Below are positions 17,041-24,357 of a DNA stretch of 64,000 bases, one piece after another (position 1 is the stretch's first letter; each line of letters starts with the position of its first letter). Below the pieces are notes generated by a model, which was not told the DNA's origin, did no database searches, and saw only the letters and a program-made list of their open reading frames with translations. The position numbers and the translations under genes are program-made. Source of the stretch: CBDBND01 sp965262665 (lineage in GTDB: Bacteria > Pseudomonadota > Alphaproteobacteria > Rhodospirillales > Rhodospirillaceae); NCBI GenBank assembly GCA_965262665.1, contig CBDHFR010000004.1, positions 3,038,001 through 3,102,000 of the forward strand, written 5' to 3'.

Positions 17041-17043
17041 TAG
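15961..17043 (+). CDS. IS630-family transposase (element B)
   Basis: 360 residues from ATG 15961 (MRTGIHFTVTSGDRQRL, the usual family start; the frame is open from 15934). N-terminal winged-helix/HTH region with GTSAIMRETGKSKTCVWRW. DDE motifs: VVLSVDEKSQIQALDRTQ, HVILDNYAAHKKDKV and TSCSWLNAVEGFFAKLTRRG (DDE type). Full length and probably active. Its stop codon TAG uses the duplicated target TA plus the flanking G, so translation ends exactly at the element border. The antisense strand is also open for 377 codons, a GC-rich artefact. Confidence 0.93.
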   Translation: MRTGIHFTVTSGDRQRLQAIVADPKSAQKHVWRARIILKTDEGLGTSAIMRETGKSKTCVWRWQERFMHEGVNGLLRDKSRPPGKAPIPPERVAEIVRLTQQAPPHEATHWTLRAMAKVAGVAAAAVQAIWKAHGLSPHRWRHFKLSNDPAFAEKLTDIVGLYVDPPAHAVVLSVDEKSQIQALDRTQPGLPMKKGRAGTMTYDYKRHGTTTLFAALNVLDGTVIAQNMQRHRHQEFIRFLNRIEREVPTDKAVHVILDNYAAHKKDKVRAWLARHPRWTFHFTPTSCSWLNAVEGFFAKLTRRGLKCGVFQSVVDLQAAINRFVREYNDANPKPLIWKADPDHIIAARNRGFQTLESIH

Positions 17044-17143
17044 ACTGTCCTCGCCACGGCATTCCTAATGTTTCCGTGAGAAGTCTGTCGATTTGGCAAC
17101 CGGGAAATGATCTTTTGAAAGTGTCTGGTTACGCGAGCGACAT

Positions 17144-18301
17144 ATGAGCACATCTAAACCACGTGTAGTCGTTGATGCGGATTCCCATATCGGTATGCCG
17201 TTGGATCTTTGGGATTTTTTACCTGAGGACGTAAAGGCACGGGATGACCGACCCCGCTATGTGGAGGAGAACGGAGCGCTTGTCTTTCGCGCTGGCCGAT
17301 ACCGTTTTCCGCCCGAAGGCATAAAGGCTGCCCTTACGCCTTCGGCGAGTGTGCCGGGACCGCGGGGGGGCTGGGACCCGGACGTCACCGTCAACGAGTT
17401 TCAGTTAGCGGAAGGGGTTGATCGCAGCTGTCTGATGCCACATCGGATCATTTGTCCCGCGTATTTGGGCGATGCGCAACTGAGTAACGCCATAGCCCAG
17501 GCCTACAATTCCTGGCTACAACAATTCTGCCAAAAACATCCCACACGCTTGTTCGGTTATGGCTTCGTCAATGTGGCCGACATTCCTGGGGCTATCGCCG
17601 AGATGCGGCGGTGCGTCACCGAACTGGGGTTTCCTGCGATTGTCTTCAATCCATCGGTGATCGGCAATTCACCCGAAGACTACAAGGTGATCTCCGACGA
17701 GTACTTTTTTCCCCTTTATGAGGTAGCCGAAGAGATGGGCGTCCCCATCGGGTTTCATGCTTTCGGCGATCCCTATGTGCCTGGGCACGAGCACAACTGG
17801 CCCCGTGGACCCGGCTTATGGTCCGACATCGTGGGGTTTCCAATGCAAGGCATGCAGATCTTTTTACACCTCGTCGCCGGGGGCGTATGCGAAACCTTCC
17901 CCAAACTGAAAATGGGTGTCTTCGAAGCGGGCGTTGCGTGGGTAGGCATGGTCATAGACCGTATTCATGAGCGCCTCGAAAAGTTCGGCGATATGCCGAA
18001 AATCCTGGCGCCCAATATGAAGCTGCGTCCCGAAGAATACATCCAGCGGCAAATCTGGTTCGGATTTGAACTGGAGGATCATTTCGTGGGCGAGTTCATA
18101 AATTGGACCAAAGCATCTAACCGCCTTCTGTTCTCGGCCGACTATCCTCATTTGGATTATGAGCCTGGCCAGTTGGGCGAATTTTTGCAGCGGGACGACC
18201 TGGAGCCGGAGACCATTCGCAAGGCGCTGTGTGACAATGCCCTGGAGTTTTTCCGTTGGGACGATACGGCCGCTGACGCTACATCCGACGCGGCCGCATA
18301 G
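17144..18301 (+). CDS. Amidohydrolase-family (amidohydrolase_2) metal hydrolase
   Basis: 385-residue TIM-barrel hydrolase or decarboxylase of the Pfam amidohydrolase_2 type. Visible: N-terminal VVDADSHIGMP (metal motif normally D-x-H-x-H or variants), central GFPAIVFNPS and PIGFHAFGDPY with His, HLVAGGVCETFPKLKMGVFEAG, and the C-terminal metal or catalytic Asp in LLFSADYPHLDYEPG. The substrate cannot be told; relatives act on aromatic acids or uracil-like compounds. It heads a three-gene plus-strand cluster with a nitrilase remnant (2-bp gap) and a PhyH oxygenase. Confidence 0.82.
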   Translation: MSTSKPRVVVDADSHIGMPLDLWDFLPEDVKARDDRPRYVEENGALVFRAGRYRFPPEGIKAALTPSASVPGPRGGWDPDVTVNEFQLAEGVDRSCLMPHRIICPAYLGDAQLSNAIAQAYNSWLQQFCQKHPTRLFGYGFVNVADIPGAIAEMRRCVTELGFPAIVFNPSVIGNSPEDYKVISDEYFFPLYEVAEEMGVPIGFHAFGDPYVPGHEHNWPRGPGLWSDIVGFPMQGMQIFLHLVAGGVCETFPKLKMGVFEAGVAWVGMVIDRIHERLEKFGDMPKILAPNMKLRPEEYIQRQIWFGFELEDHFVGEFINWTKASNRLLFSADYPHLDYEPGQLGEFLQRDDLEPETIRKALCDNALEFFRWDDTAADATSDAAA

Positions 18302-18303
18302 GC

Positions 18304-19350
18304 GTGCGAAACGTGAACGCAAAGTGTCAGGCGTTCGCCGTCCAGCTACAGATCGTCCCTGCATTCCGTTCTGATGGGACCTTTGTCGATGATGCCGAGG
18401 AGCGCAACGTCTCGCGTATCTGTCACCACGTAAACACGACAAGCAATAGTTCAGACACCGCGCTTGTTGTCTTTCCAGAGTTTTTCTTGCAGGGCTACAC
18501 GCCGGGCATTGGCGTAAAGGACTGGATACGAGCAAGTATTAAGAATTCCAGGTCCGGAAACCGAAGCCATTGCTGAAGCTGCCCAACGGGTAAAAGCATA
18601 TGTCTCTGTTTGTACTTACGAAGTCATACGCGAATTTCCCGGCCGCTTTTTCAACACCAACAACGTCATCGGCCCAAACGGCGATACGATTCTTGTCTAC
18701 CGCAAGCTTTATGCCATGATGGCCAAACACGGCCTAGCGATGTCTATGATCGGTGGCTTGAGCTATTCGGGTCCAGCAGCCTGTTCCCGGTTGCCGATAC
18801 GCCATTCGGCAGGATCGGAGCGCTAATTGCCCGTGATATTCATTGGCCGGAAGCTGCGCGGTGCCTGACCCTTAAAGGTGCAGAAATCATCGTCAATCCT
18901 TTGAGCGCCGTCGGTCCGTCGACCAACGAACAGTCGGGCGCAGATTGGATCCGCCCGGTCCGCGCTCACGAGAATCTGGTCTATGTGATCTGCGCTAACA
19001 TCGGTCCTTTCGGTGATGATGGGGGGAACGTTAACGATATGGGACGAATAAGATCTGAAATTGTAGACTTTACCGGCAAAGTTTTAGCGCGGGCGGATAC
19101 AGAAGAGGAAACCGTTGTCGTATCACCCTTGGATATGGACGCCCTCAGACGATTACGCACTCAAAAAAACACCAACTATGTCGCCCAGCTCCAGCCGCAC
19201 TTGCATGCCAGTGCTTATGCTGATGCAGACCTCTTCCCCGCCAACGGATGGCTGGAAGAGCCGATTGAAAAAGACGAAGAGAACGACCGTACGGAACGGT
19301 GTGTCATAGACCGGATGATTGCAAACGGACTGTCGATCGATCCAGATTAA
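18304..19350 (+). pseudogene. Nitrilase / carbon-nitrogen hydrolase homologue, two frameshifts
   Basis: Carbon-nitrogen hydrolase fold in three frames. Frame 1 (GTG 18304 to about 18540) holds the catalytic Glu region LVVFPEFFLQGYTPG. Frame 2 (about 18540-18735) holds RIPGPETEAIAEAAQRV and the catalytic Lys in TILVYRKLYAMM. Frame 3 (about 18740-19350) holds FGRIGALIARDIHWPEAAR and the remainder. In active members the last motif reads GxLICYE-x-x-FPE; here Cys is replaced (ALIARDIHWPE), so even a repaired protein would lack the nucleophile. Probably dead; alternatively a pseudoenzyme before the shifts arose. Confidence 0.8.
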
Positions 19351-19517
19351 GGATGCTCGGGTGCCGGACATGAGTAAATGACACCGATGGGCAACAGTCG
19401 GGCCTCAATCCTTTTGTGTATAATGTCGGTTGCCTTGACTCAGCATACGTTCCATTACTTTTTGAATCCGGATACGCTTTCTGTTCGGGACGTAGCAAAC
19501 ATGCGGGACCGCTAACC

Positions 19518-20366
19518 GTGAACAAACATCCATTGAAACCGCTCACAGATGAACACCGTGAAGTTTATGCCCGTGACGGTGTGACATGCCTGCGCGGCAT
19601 GTTGGACCAGGACTGGATCACTAAAATGCGTGCGGCGGTAGACGCCCTTATTGCGAATCCCGATCAAGCCCCCATGCAAGGCCCGTCTGACTCGGAGGGG
19701 TTTGCCTCTTTACTCTTCATGTGGAGGCAGGAAGGGCCCTTTCGGGACTTTGTTCTCAGCTCTCCCCTCGCGGAGATGGTGGGCCGTACGATTGGATCAA
19801 AGGAAATACGTGCCTATCACGACCACCTTTTCGTTAAACACATGAGATCGCCCCACATCATGAATTGGCATCACGATGCCGCCACCTGGCCCTTCGATGG
19901 AGAACAGGCTCCAACCATCTGGGTTGCACTCTCTAACGTGTCGGAAGAAAACGGTAGGCTGGAATTCGTCAAGGGCTACCACAAATACCTTATGGAAAAG
20001 GACGTTACTTACAGTGGGCACTACGCCAAAGGCGATTTCGGGCCGGCGGATGCGGTCAAGTGTCCGAACTTCTGGGAAGAGGCCGAAAGCGCTGAACTAG
20101 AGATCGTGTCTTGGGATCTCAGCCCGGGCGATTCTTTGATCTTTCACCCACGCATACCACACGGGTCAAAGCATGCCCTGCACGCCTCTGAACCACGCAT
20201 TGGGCTGAGTACGCGGTGGATCGGCGACGACATAGTTTGGCACTACCGGAAAGGCAACGTGAATGTTCCCGGAGTAGACAAGATGCCAGTAGGCGACAAA
20301 GTGCGGGGCAAATTCTTTCCCTTGGTATGGCAAGACCCGGACAGTGCGGATTCACAGGCTGCGTGA
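19518..20366 (+). CDS. Phytanoyl-CoA dioxygenase (PhyH) family protein
   Basis: 282-residue Fe(II)/2-oxoglutarate-dependent oxygenase. Iron ligands: H-x-D in MNWHHDAATWP and the distal His in LIFHPRIPHGSKHA, with the 2-oxoglutarate Arg probably in SEPRIGLSTRW. Substrate unknown; homologues hydroxylate lipids, osmolytes or secondary metabolites. GTG 19518 gives the usual KPLTDEHREVYARDGVTCLRG start; a longer frame from 19416 lacks a good leader. It follows the amidohydrolase and nitrilase remnant on the same strand. Confidence 0.85.
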   Translation: MNKHPLKPLTDEHREVYARDGVTCLRGMLDQDWITKMRAAVDALIANPDQAPMQGPSDSEGFASLLFMWRQEGPFRDFVLSSPLAEMVGRTIGSKEIRAYHDHLFVKHMRSPHIMNWHHDAATWPFDGEQAPTIWVALSNVSEENGRLEFVKGYHKYLMEKDVTYSGHYAKGDFGPADAVKCPNFWEEAESAELEIVSWDLSPGDSLIFHPRIPHGSKHALHASEPRIGLSTRWIGDDIVWHYRKGNVNVPGVDKMPVGDKVRGKFFPLVWQDPDSADSQAA

Positions 20367-20616
20367 CCCAAGAAACATACATAAGCAGTCCCGGTTGGAC
20401 GCGGACGGGACCGCAACTTTAGAGCAAACCGATAGATTCCCCTTTTAACAATACACGGACAGCCCAGTACCTATCCGTAGGTCACTGGCAATGCACGGCC
20501 TATGCGTCTTTTTTCATTTCCAATTTCAGATGAAAATAGATGGCAATAGTCACCGTCCCGAACTTTGGCTTTGCGTAAAGCGGGATGTCGCCCCATGGTT
20601 ATTTATGAACTGGACT
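20367..20616. other. Non-coding stretch between PhyH gene and IS3 element
   Basis: About 250 bases (308 up to the first IS3 gene) in which I see no gene, RNA or clear repeat. It adjoins the IS3 left end, where no matching target duplication with the right side is visible, so a deletion junction may lie here. Confidence 0.5.
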
Positions 20617-20674
20617 GGTACCGGTAAAATGGAGAGTGCCTTCTGTTAAAGTTTAAACTCAACAGGAGGCCCAT

Positions 20675-20950
20675 ATGGGTATCGGAAGAACTGAGGAATT
20701 TCGTTCTGAAGCCGTTCGGATTGCATTGACGAGCGGGCTATCACACAAGCAAGTTGCCGCCGATCTTGGCATTGGCCTGTCTACATTAGGCAAGTGGATT
20801 ACCAGTCATAAGCACACTGAGCTGCTGTCCGGCCCTCATAATGATAAAGACAAGGAATTGGCTCGCCTTTGCAAGGAGAACAGGACATTGCGTGAGGAGC
20901 GGGACATTTTAAAAAAAGCGACGGCCTTCTTCGCGAGCCAAAGCCGATGA
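20675..20950 (+). CDS. IS3-family transposase OrfA
   Basis: 91-residue helix-turn-helix protein: FRSEAVRIALTSGLSHKQVA and LGIGLSTLGKWI form the HTH, followed by a leucine-zipper-like helix (LARLCKENRTLREERDILKK). It ends with FFASQSR and overlaps the ATG of orfB (ATGA at 20947-20950). Confidence 0.93.
   Translation: MGIGRTEEFRSEAVRIALTSGLSHKQVAADLGIGLSTLGKWITSHKHTELLSGPHNDKDKELARLCKENRTLREERDILKKATAFFASQSR
20907..20918 (+). other. Probable -1 programmed frameshift site of the IS3 element
   Basis: TTTT followed by seven A and a G lies in the ILKKA region near the end of orfA, where many IS3-group elements slip by -1 to make the OrfAB fusion transposase. Position and sequence fit; the slippage itself is inferred. 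Confidence 0.6.
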
Positions 20951-21804
20951 GGTTTCATTTCATCGCAAAGGAGAAGGCCAATTTTTCAATCTGCAGGATG
21001 TGCAAAGTCCTGAGGGTCAGTGAAAGCGGCTACTACGCTTGGGTGTCTCGCCCTGCCAGTCAGCGCCAACGCGACGACAGGGTCTATTTGGCCCATATTC
21101 GTGCCGAACATGCCCGTAATTATCGGGCCTATGGTCGCCAGCGAATGACTGATGAACTCAGGGATCAAGGCATCGTCATTGGTGAACGCCGGGTCGGGCG
21201 GTTGATGCGGGAGAACGATATTCGCATCGTCAGAACTCATAAATTCAAACGCACGACAAACAGTAATCACAACCACAACATAGCTCCCAACCTTCTGGAT
21301 GGAGATTTTCAGGCCACGGGACCAAACCAGAAATGGGCCGGTGATATCAGCTATCTCTGGACGGCAGCGGGCTGGCTGTATCTTGCGGTGATCATCGATT
21401 TGTATTCACGCCGTGTCATTGGCTGGGCCGTCAGCGACAGGCTCAAACGGGATTTGCCGATCAAGGCTCTGAAAAGGGCCATTGCATTGCGACAACCGCC
21501 ACCAGGGGTCATTCATCATTCTGATCGTGGCTCGCAGTATTGCTCCAACGATTACCGGAAACTTCTCAAAGGCCACGGCTTTCTCTCTTCGATGTCTGGC
21601 AAAGGGAATTGCTATGGCAATGCGACTGTAGAAACGTTCTTCAAATCATTGAAAGCAGAATTAATATGGAGGGAACACTATGAAACCAGGGAACAGGCAC
21701 AAAACGCCCTGTTCCATTATATCAATGGATTTTATAATCCGCGTCGTCGCCATTCATATCTGGGCAGCATCAGTCCGGTGAAGTGCGAAAGTATGGCGGC
21801 TTAG
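20947..21804 (+). CDS. IS3-family transposase OrfB (DDE integrase domain)
   Basis: 285 residues: N-terminal HTH_21-like region (YRAYGRQRMTDELRDQG), then the rve core with catalytic Asp in KWAGDISYLWT, Asp in VIHHSDRGSQY, and Glu in YGNATVETFFKSLKAE. C-terminal HYINGFYNPRRRHSYLG is typical. Intact and probably active together with OrfA. Confidence 0.94.
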   Translation: MRFHFIAKEKANFSICRMCKVLRVSESGYYAWVSRPASQRQRDDRVYLAHIRAEHARNYRAYGRQRMTDELRDQGIVIGERRVGRLMRENDIRIVRTHKFKRTTNSNHNHNIAPNLLDGDFQATGPNQKWAGDISYLWTAAGWLYLAVIIDLYSRRVIGWAVSDRLKRDLPIKALKRAIALRQPPPGVIHHSDRGSQYCSNDYRKLLKGHGFLSSMSGKGNCYGNATVETFFKSLKAELIWREHYETREQAQNALFHYINGFYNPRRRHSYLGSISPVKCESMAA

Positions 21805-22145
21805 GTGAGAAGGTAACTCTCCACTTTTGCGGTGCAGGTCCACAACGCCTGAGTCCATATATAGGGGTTGAAATAAGCTAAATGGTTGGGGAAGGGGTCG
21901 GGGTCGGGGTCGGTGACGAGGACGGGAGCGCGTCCACACCTATGACAGGCGTTTAGCTGCACTGCGCAGTCTTCGCAGATTCCTGAGCGCGGCACTTCGG
22001 CACCATCTTGGTATCCCAGCCACTCTCGGTTGGCGCGCATTTGCCGGACCCCTGCCTCGCCGAAAGTGCGCTCGCAACACCAACATTTGGCCAACATGGC
22101 AGAGTTGTTGGAGCGGCTTGGCTCGGTTTTTGAGGGAACCCTCAT
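21801..22145 (-). CDS. Small zinc-ribbon protein coupled to the integrase, 3' end replaced by IS3
   Basis: 114 codons from ATG 22145. Three cysteine pairs (CWCC, CEDC, CHRC) suggest zinc binding. Its ATG overlaps the integrase TGA (ATGA), so it is translated with the integrase. The last 11-12 codons (to 21801) come from the right end of the IS3 element, so the natural C-terminus is lost. I do not recognise the family. Possible roles, purely inferred, are a recombination directionality helper or DNA-binding accessory protein. Confidence 0.55.
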   Translation of the reverse strand: MRVPSKTEPSRSNNSAMLAKCWCCERTFGEAGVRQMRANREWLGYQDGAEVPRSGICEDCAVQLNACHRCGRAPVLVTDPDPDPFPNHLAYFNPYIWTQALWTCTAKVESYLLT

Positions 22146-23377
22146 CGGAGGGTAGCCCCCGCCGTCGACGCTATCAGCACGACATCTCCACTTTCGTTCA
22201 GGTATGCTGCCCACTGTTCCATCAGCCAACGCCGCTTCTCGAAAAGCGTGGAACGGGCATAGGCTGCTTCGACAGCACCGCCGACGGCATGGGCTAGGCT
22301 CAACTCCATGACAGCGTGCGGCGCATCGGTGCATTCCGCTGCCCAGTCCCGAAAACTCGACCGGAAACCATGGACGGTCGCGCGATCAGCGACCCCGAGC
22401 CGGCGCAGCACTCTGGTCAGCGTCATGTCGCTTATGGGCCGGCCGCAATACAGTGGTGACGGAAACAGCAAATCGCTCCCGTCGGTGATGGACCGGGCCG
22501 CCTCGACGACTTCCAGGGCACGGGAAGACAATGGGACGCGATGTTCCAAGTTTGCCTTCATGCGCTCTGCGGGGAGACGCCACTCACTGGCCTCAATCTC
22601 AACCTCATCCCAGGTAGCGCCCCGGGCCTCGCCCGACCGGGCAGCCGTCAGGATCACAAACTCAAGGCACAGTTTCGCTGCCAGGGAGCCTCGTGAGCAA
22701 CGCACCTCGTTGATCAGCCAACCGACCTCCTGGTACGGCAACGCCCGCAAATGGTTCTTGCCGCGCGGAATTGGAGGCAAAGCACCGTCGACAACCTCCC
22801 CCGCAACATTGTGATCAATGTATCCGTGAGCCATTGACCATCTGAGCACTGCGCGGATGCGCTGACGCACGCGTCGCGCGGTTTCCGGTTTAGATCCCCA
22901 AATCGGTGTCAGGACATTGAGCACGTCGGAACGGTCGATCCTATCCACCGCAATGTCTCCAATGAGGGGGATAGCGTGTCGCTCAAGGGACTGCCACCAG
23001 CTCACTACATGTTTCCCGTTGCGCCACCGCGGACGGTTCGCCTTGTAGACGCGCTCGGCGGCTTCGCGGAACGTCGGTGTGGCGGACCTGCGTCTCTCTG
23101 CAAGAGGGTCGCAACCCTTTGCGATCAAGGCGCGGTTGCGTGCCACGGCGTCTCGAGCGTCCGCGAGCCCTACGTCCGGAAACCGCCCCAAGCCGAGGTC
23201 GCGTCGACGGCCTTGAATCACAATACGCTGGATCCAAGAGCGTGTACCGGTGGGGGTAACGTTTAGATAGAGCCCATTGCCGTCGCCGTACTTTCCCGGC
23301 TTCGCAAGAGTCCGTATGCGCGCTGCCGTCAATTTCGCCACTTTCTCAGTCCCCACACCTATGCCCACAGCATTCAT
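22142..23377 (-). CDS. Tyrosine recombinase/integrase of a tRNA-Ala island (P4-like, DUF4102)
   Basis: 411 residues from ATG 23377 (open to 23443). N-terminal arm-binding DUF4102-type domain (KLTAARIRTLAKPGKYGDGN, LGLGRFPDVGLADARD), core-binding SAM-like domain, and catalytic domain with Arg in TAARSGEARG, H-x-x-R in VHGFRSSFRDWA, His in LSLAHAVGGAVEAAY and the Tyr nucleophile in AAYARSTLFEKRR. It lies 105 bp from the 3' end of tRNA-Ala, the usual place for an island integrase, so the island extended leftward from 23483. Confidence 0.93.
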   Translation of the reverse strand: MNAVGIGVGTEKVAKLTAARIRTLAKPGKYGDGNGLYLNVTPTGTRSWIQRIVIQGRRRDLGLGRFPDVGLADARDAVARNRALIAKGCDPLAERRRSATPTFREAAERVYKANRPRWRNGKHVVSWWQSLERHAIPLIGDIAVDRIDRSDVLNVLTPIWGSKPETARRVRQRIRAVLRWSMAHGYIDHNVAGEVVDGALPPIPRGKNHLRALPYQEVGWLINEVRCSRGSLAAKLCLEFVILTAARSGEARGATWDEVEIEASEWRLPAERMKANLEHRVPLSSRALEVVEAARSITDGSDLLFPSPLYCGRPISDMTLTRVLRRLGVADRATVHGFRSSFRDWAAECTDAPHAVMELSLAHAVGGAVEAAYARSTLFEKRRWLMEQWAAYLNESGDVVLIASTAGATLR

Positions 23378-23482
23378 GAGAACATAGCGGGAAAACCGGG
23401 AACATTCAAGAACAGGAGGAATAAGAAAGCTCAGGTTTCCCAACGATTCTGAGCACTGTTAGGAATATCTAGGAGATTGATT

Positions 23483-23558
<76 letters not shown>

Positions 23559-23744
23559 GATCTGGTGTGGGACGGGCCAGCGTTGATAGATCGCAGTGGC
23601 CCGAGCGGGACGGACCTTAGGCAGTTCGCCAGCGCCCTTCAAGGGAAAAATCGTGCACTCTGAAAGCGGTTTTGAGCCCTGTGATCCGGTTTCCAATGCC
23701 CGTTTCAGCGACAGACGTGATCACCTTTTTTTGGAAACAAATCC

Positions 23745-24101
23745 TCAGACCGTCGTTTCGCTATTGGATTCAATCGGACCAATGACACTGTCAACATCGT
23801 CATCGTCTTCATCGTCGAGCGCTGCGGCATCGTCGATTAAATCGTCATCGTCGTCGTCACCAGTGTCGATGTTGTCCAAATCTTCGATGTCTTCCGGATC
23901 CGTAGTTTTGACGGTTTTTGGAGGCGCACTTTCCTTCACCGGTTTCGGTGCGGGGGCCTCCGCTTTCTTGGTTCGGAAGGTTTTGGGCCGTTCATTCTCC
24001 GTACCGCACTTAGGGCAGAGAGCTGGCGATTTGCTTAGATCGTAGTAGCGGGCTCCGCAACTGGAGCAAGTCAGTTTCTCTCCGAGATCAACTTTACCCA
24101 C
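23745..24101 (-). CDS. FYDLN-acid family protein (TIGR02300)
   Basis: 118 residues. N-terminal zinc ribbon CSSCGARYYDLSKSPALCPKCG (two C-x2-C pairs, with the YYDL version of the FYDLN motif) followed by a proline-rich stretch and a long Asp/Glu-rich acidic tail. Function unknown. GTG 24101 is chosen because AGGAGA lies just upstream and it gives the usual VGKVDLGEKLTC start; a TTG at 24140 is the alternative. The gene is divergent from aroA, a layout common in alphaproteobacteria. Confidence 0.85.
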   Translation of the reverse strand: MGKVDLGEKLTCSSCGARYYDLSKSPALCPKCGTENERPKTFRTKKAEAPAPKPVKESAPPKTVKTTDPEDIEDLDNIDTGDDDDDDLIDDAAALDDEDDDDVDSVIGPIESNSETTV

Positions 24102-24357
24102 CGCAGTCTTCTCCTCTATAAGCCGCCCGACCGCAATCAAACAGAGGCGGGCTCAAACGCGACACCATGCACAACAATTCTGAAAAGCGCATTTGCCAAA
24201 TTCGAGCGGCGCTGTCAAAACCTATTCTTCCCTGCTCTAACGCGCGGGCACCCGGCTAGGTTTCGCCGTGTCCCTGTGGTAAGACCCCGCAGCTTTTTTT
24301 TGAACCTCGCGTCGCCCTAGACCGACGCCGAAAATTTCCGATTTTTGACACTTCAGC

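Larger units (their letters stand above)
20617..21836 (+). mobile_element. IS3-family insertion sequence
   Basis: About 1220 bp. The ends carry related inverted repeats: left (from about 20617) GTACCGGTAAAATGGAGAGT and right, read inward from 21836, GCACCGCAAAAGTGGAGAGT. Two overlapping transposase genes lie inside. I cannot find a matching 3-4 bp target duplication, so the left or right flank may have been rearranged. Confidence 0.85.

Noticed and set aside
23380..23425. Possible second SOS box upstream of the tRNA-Ala integrase (GAAC repeats)
   Set aside because: The closest pair is GAAC-N6-GAAC; LexA of this class needs N7, and the GAAC-N7-GAAA alternative breaks the second half-site.
23596..24045. 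149-codon Ser-rich frame opposite the FYDLN-acid protein
   Set aside because: The Ser run is the complement of the Asp/Glu tail of the real gene.
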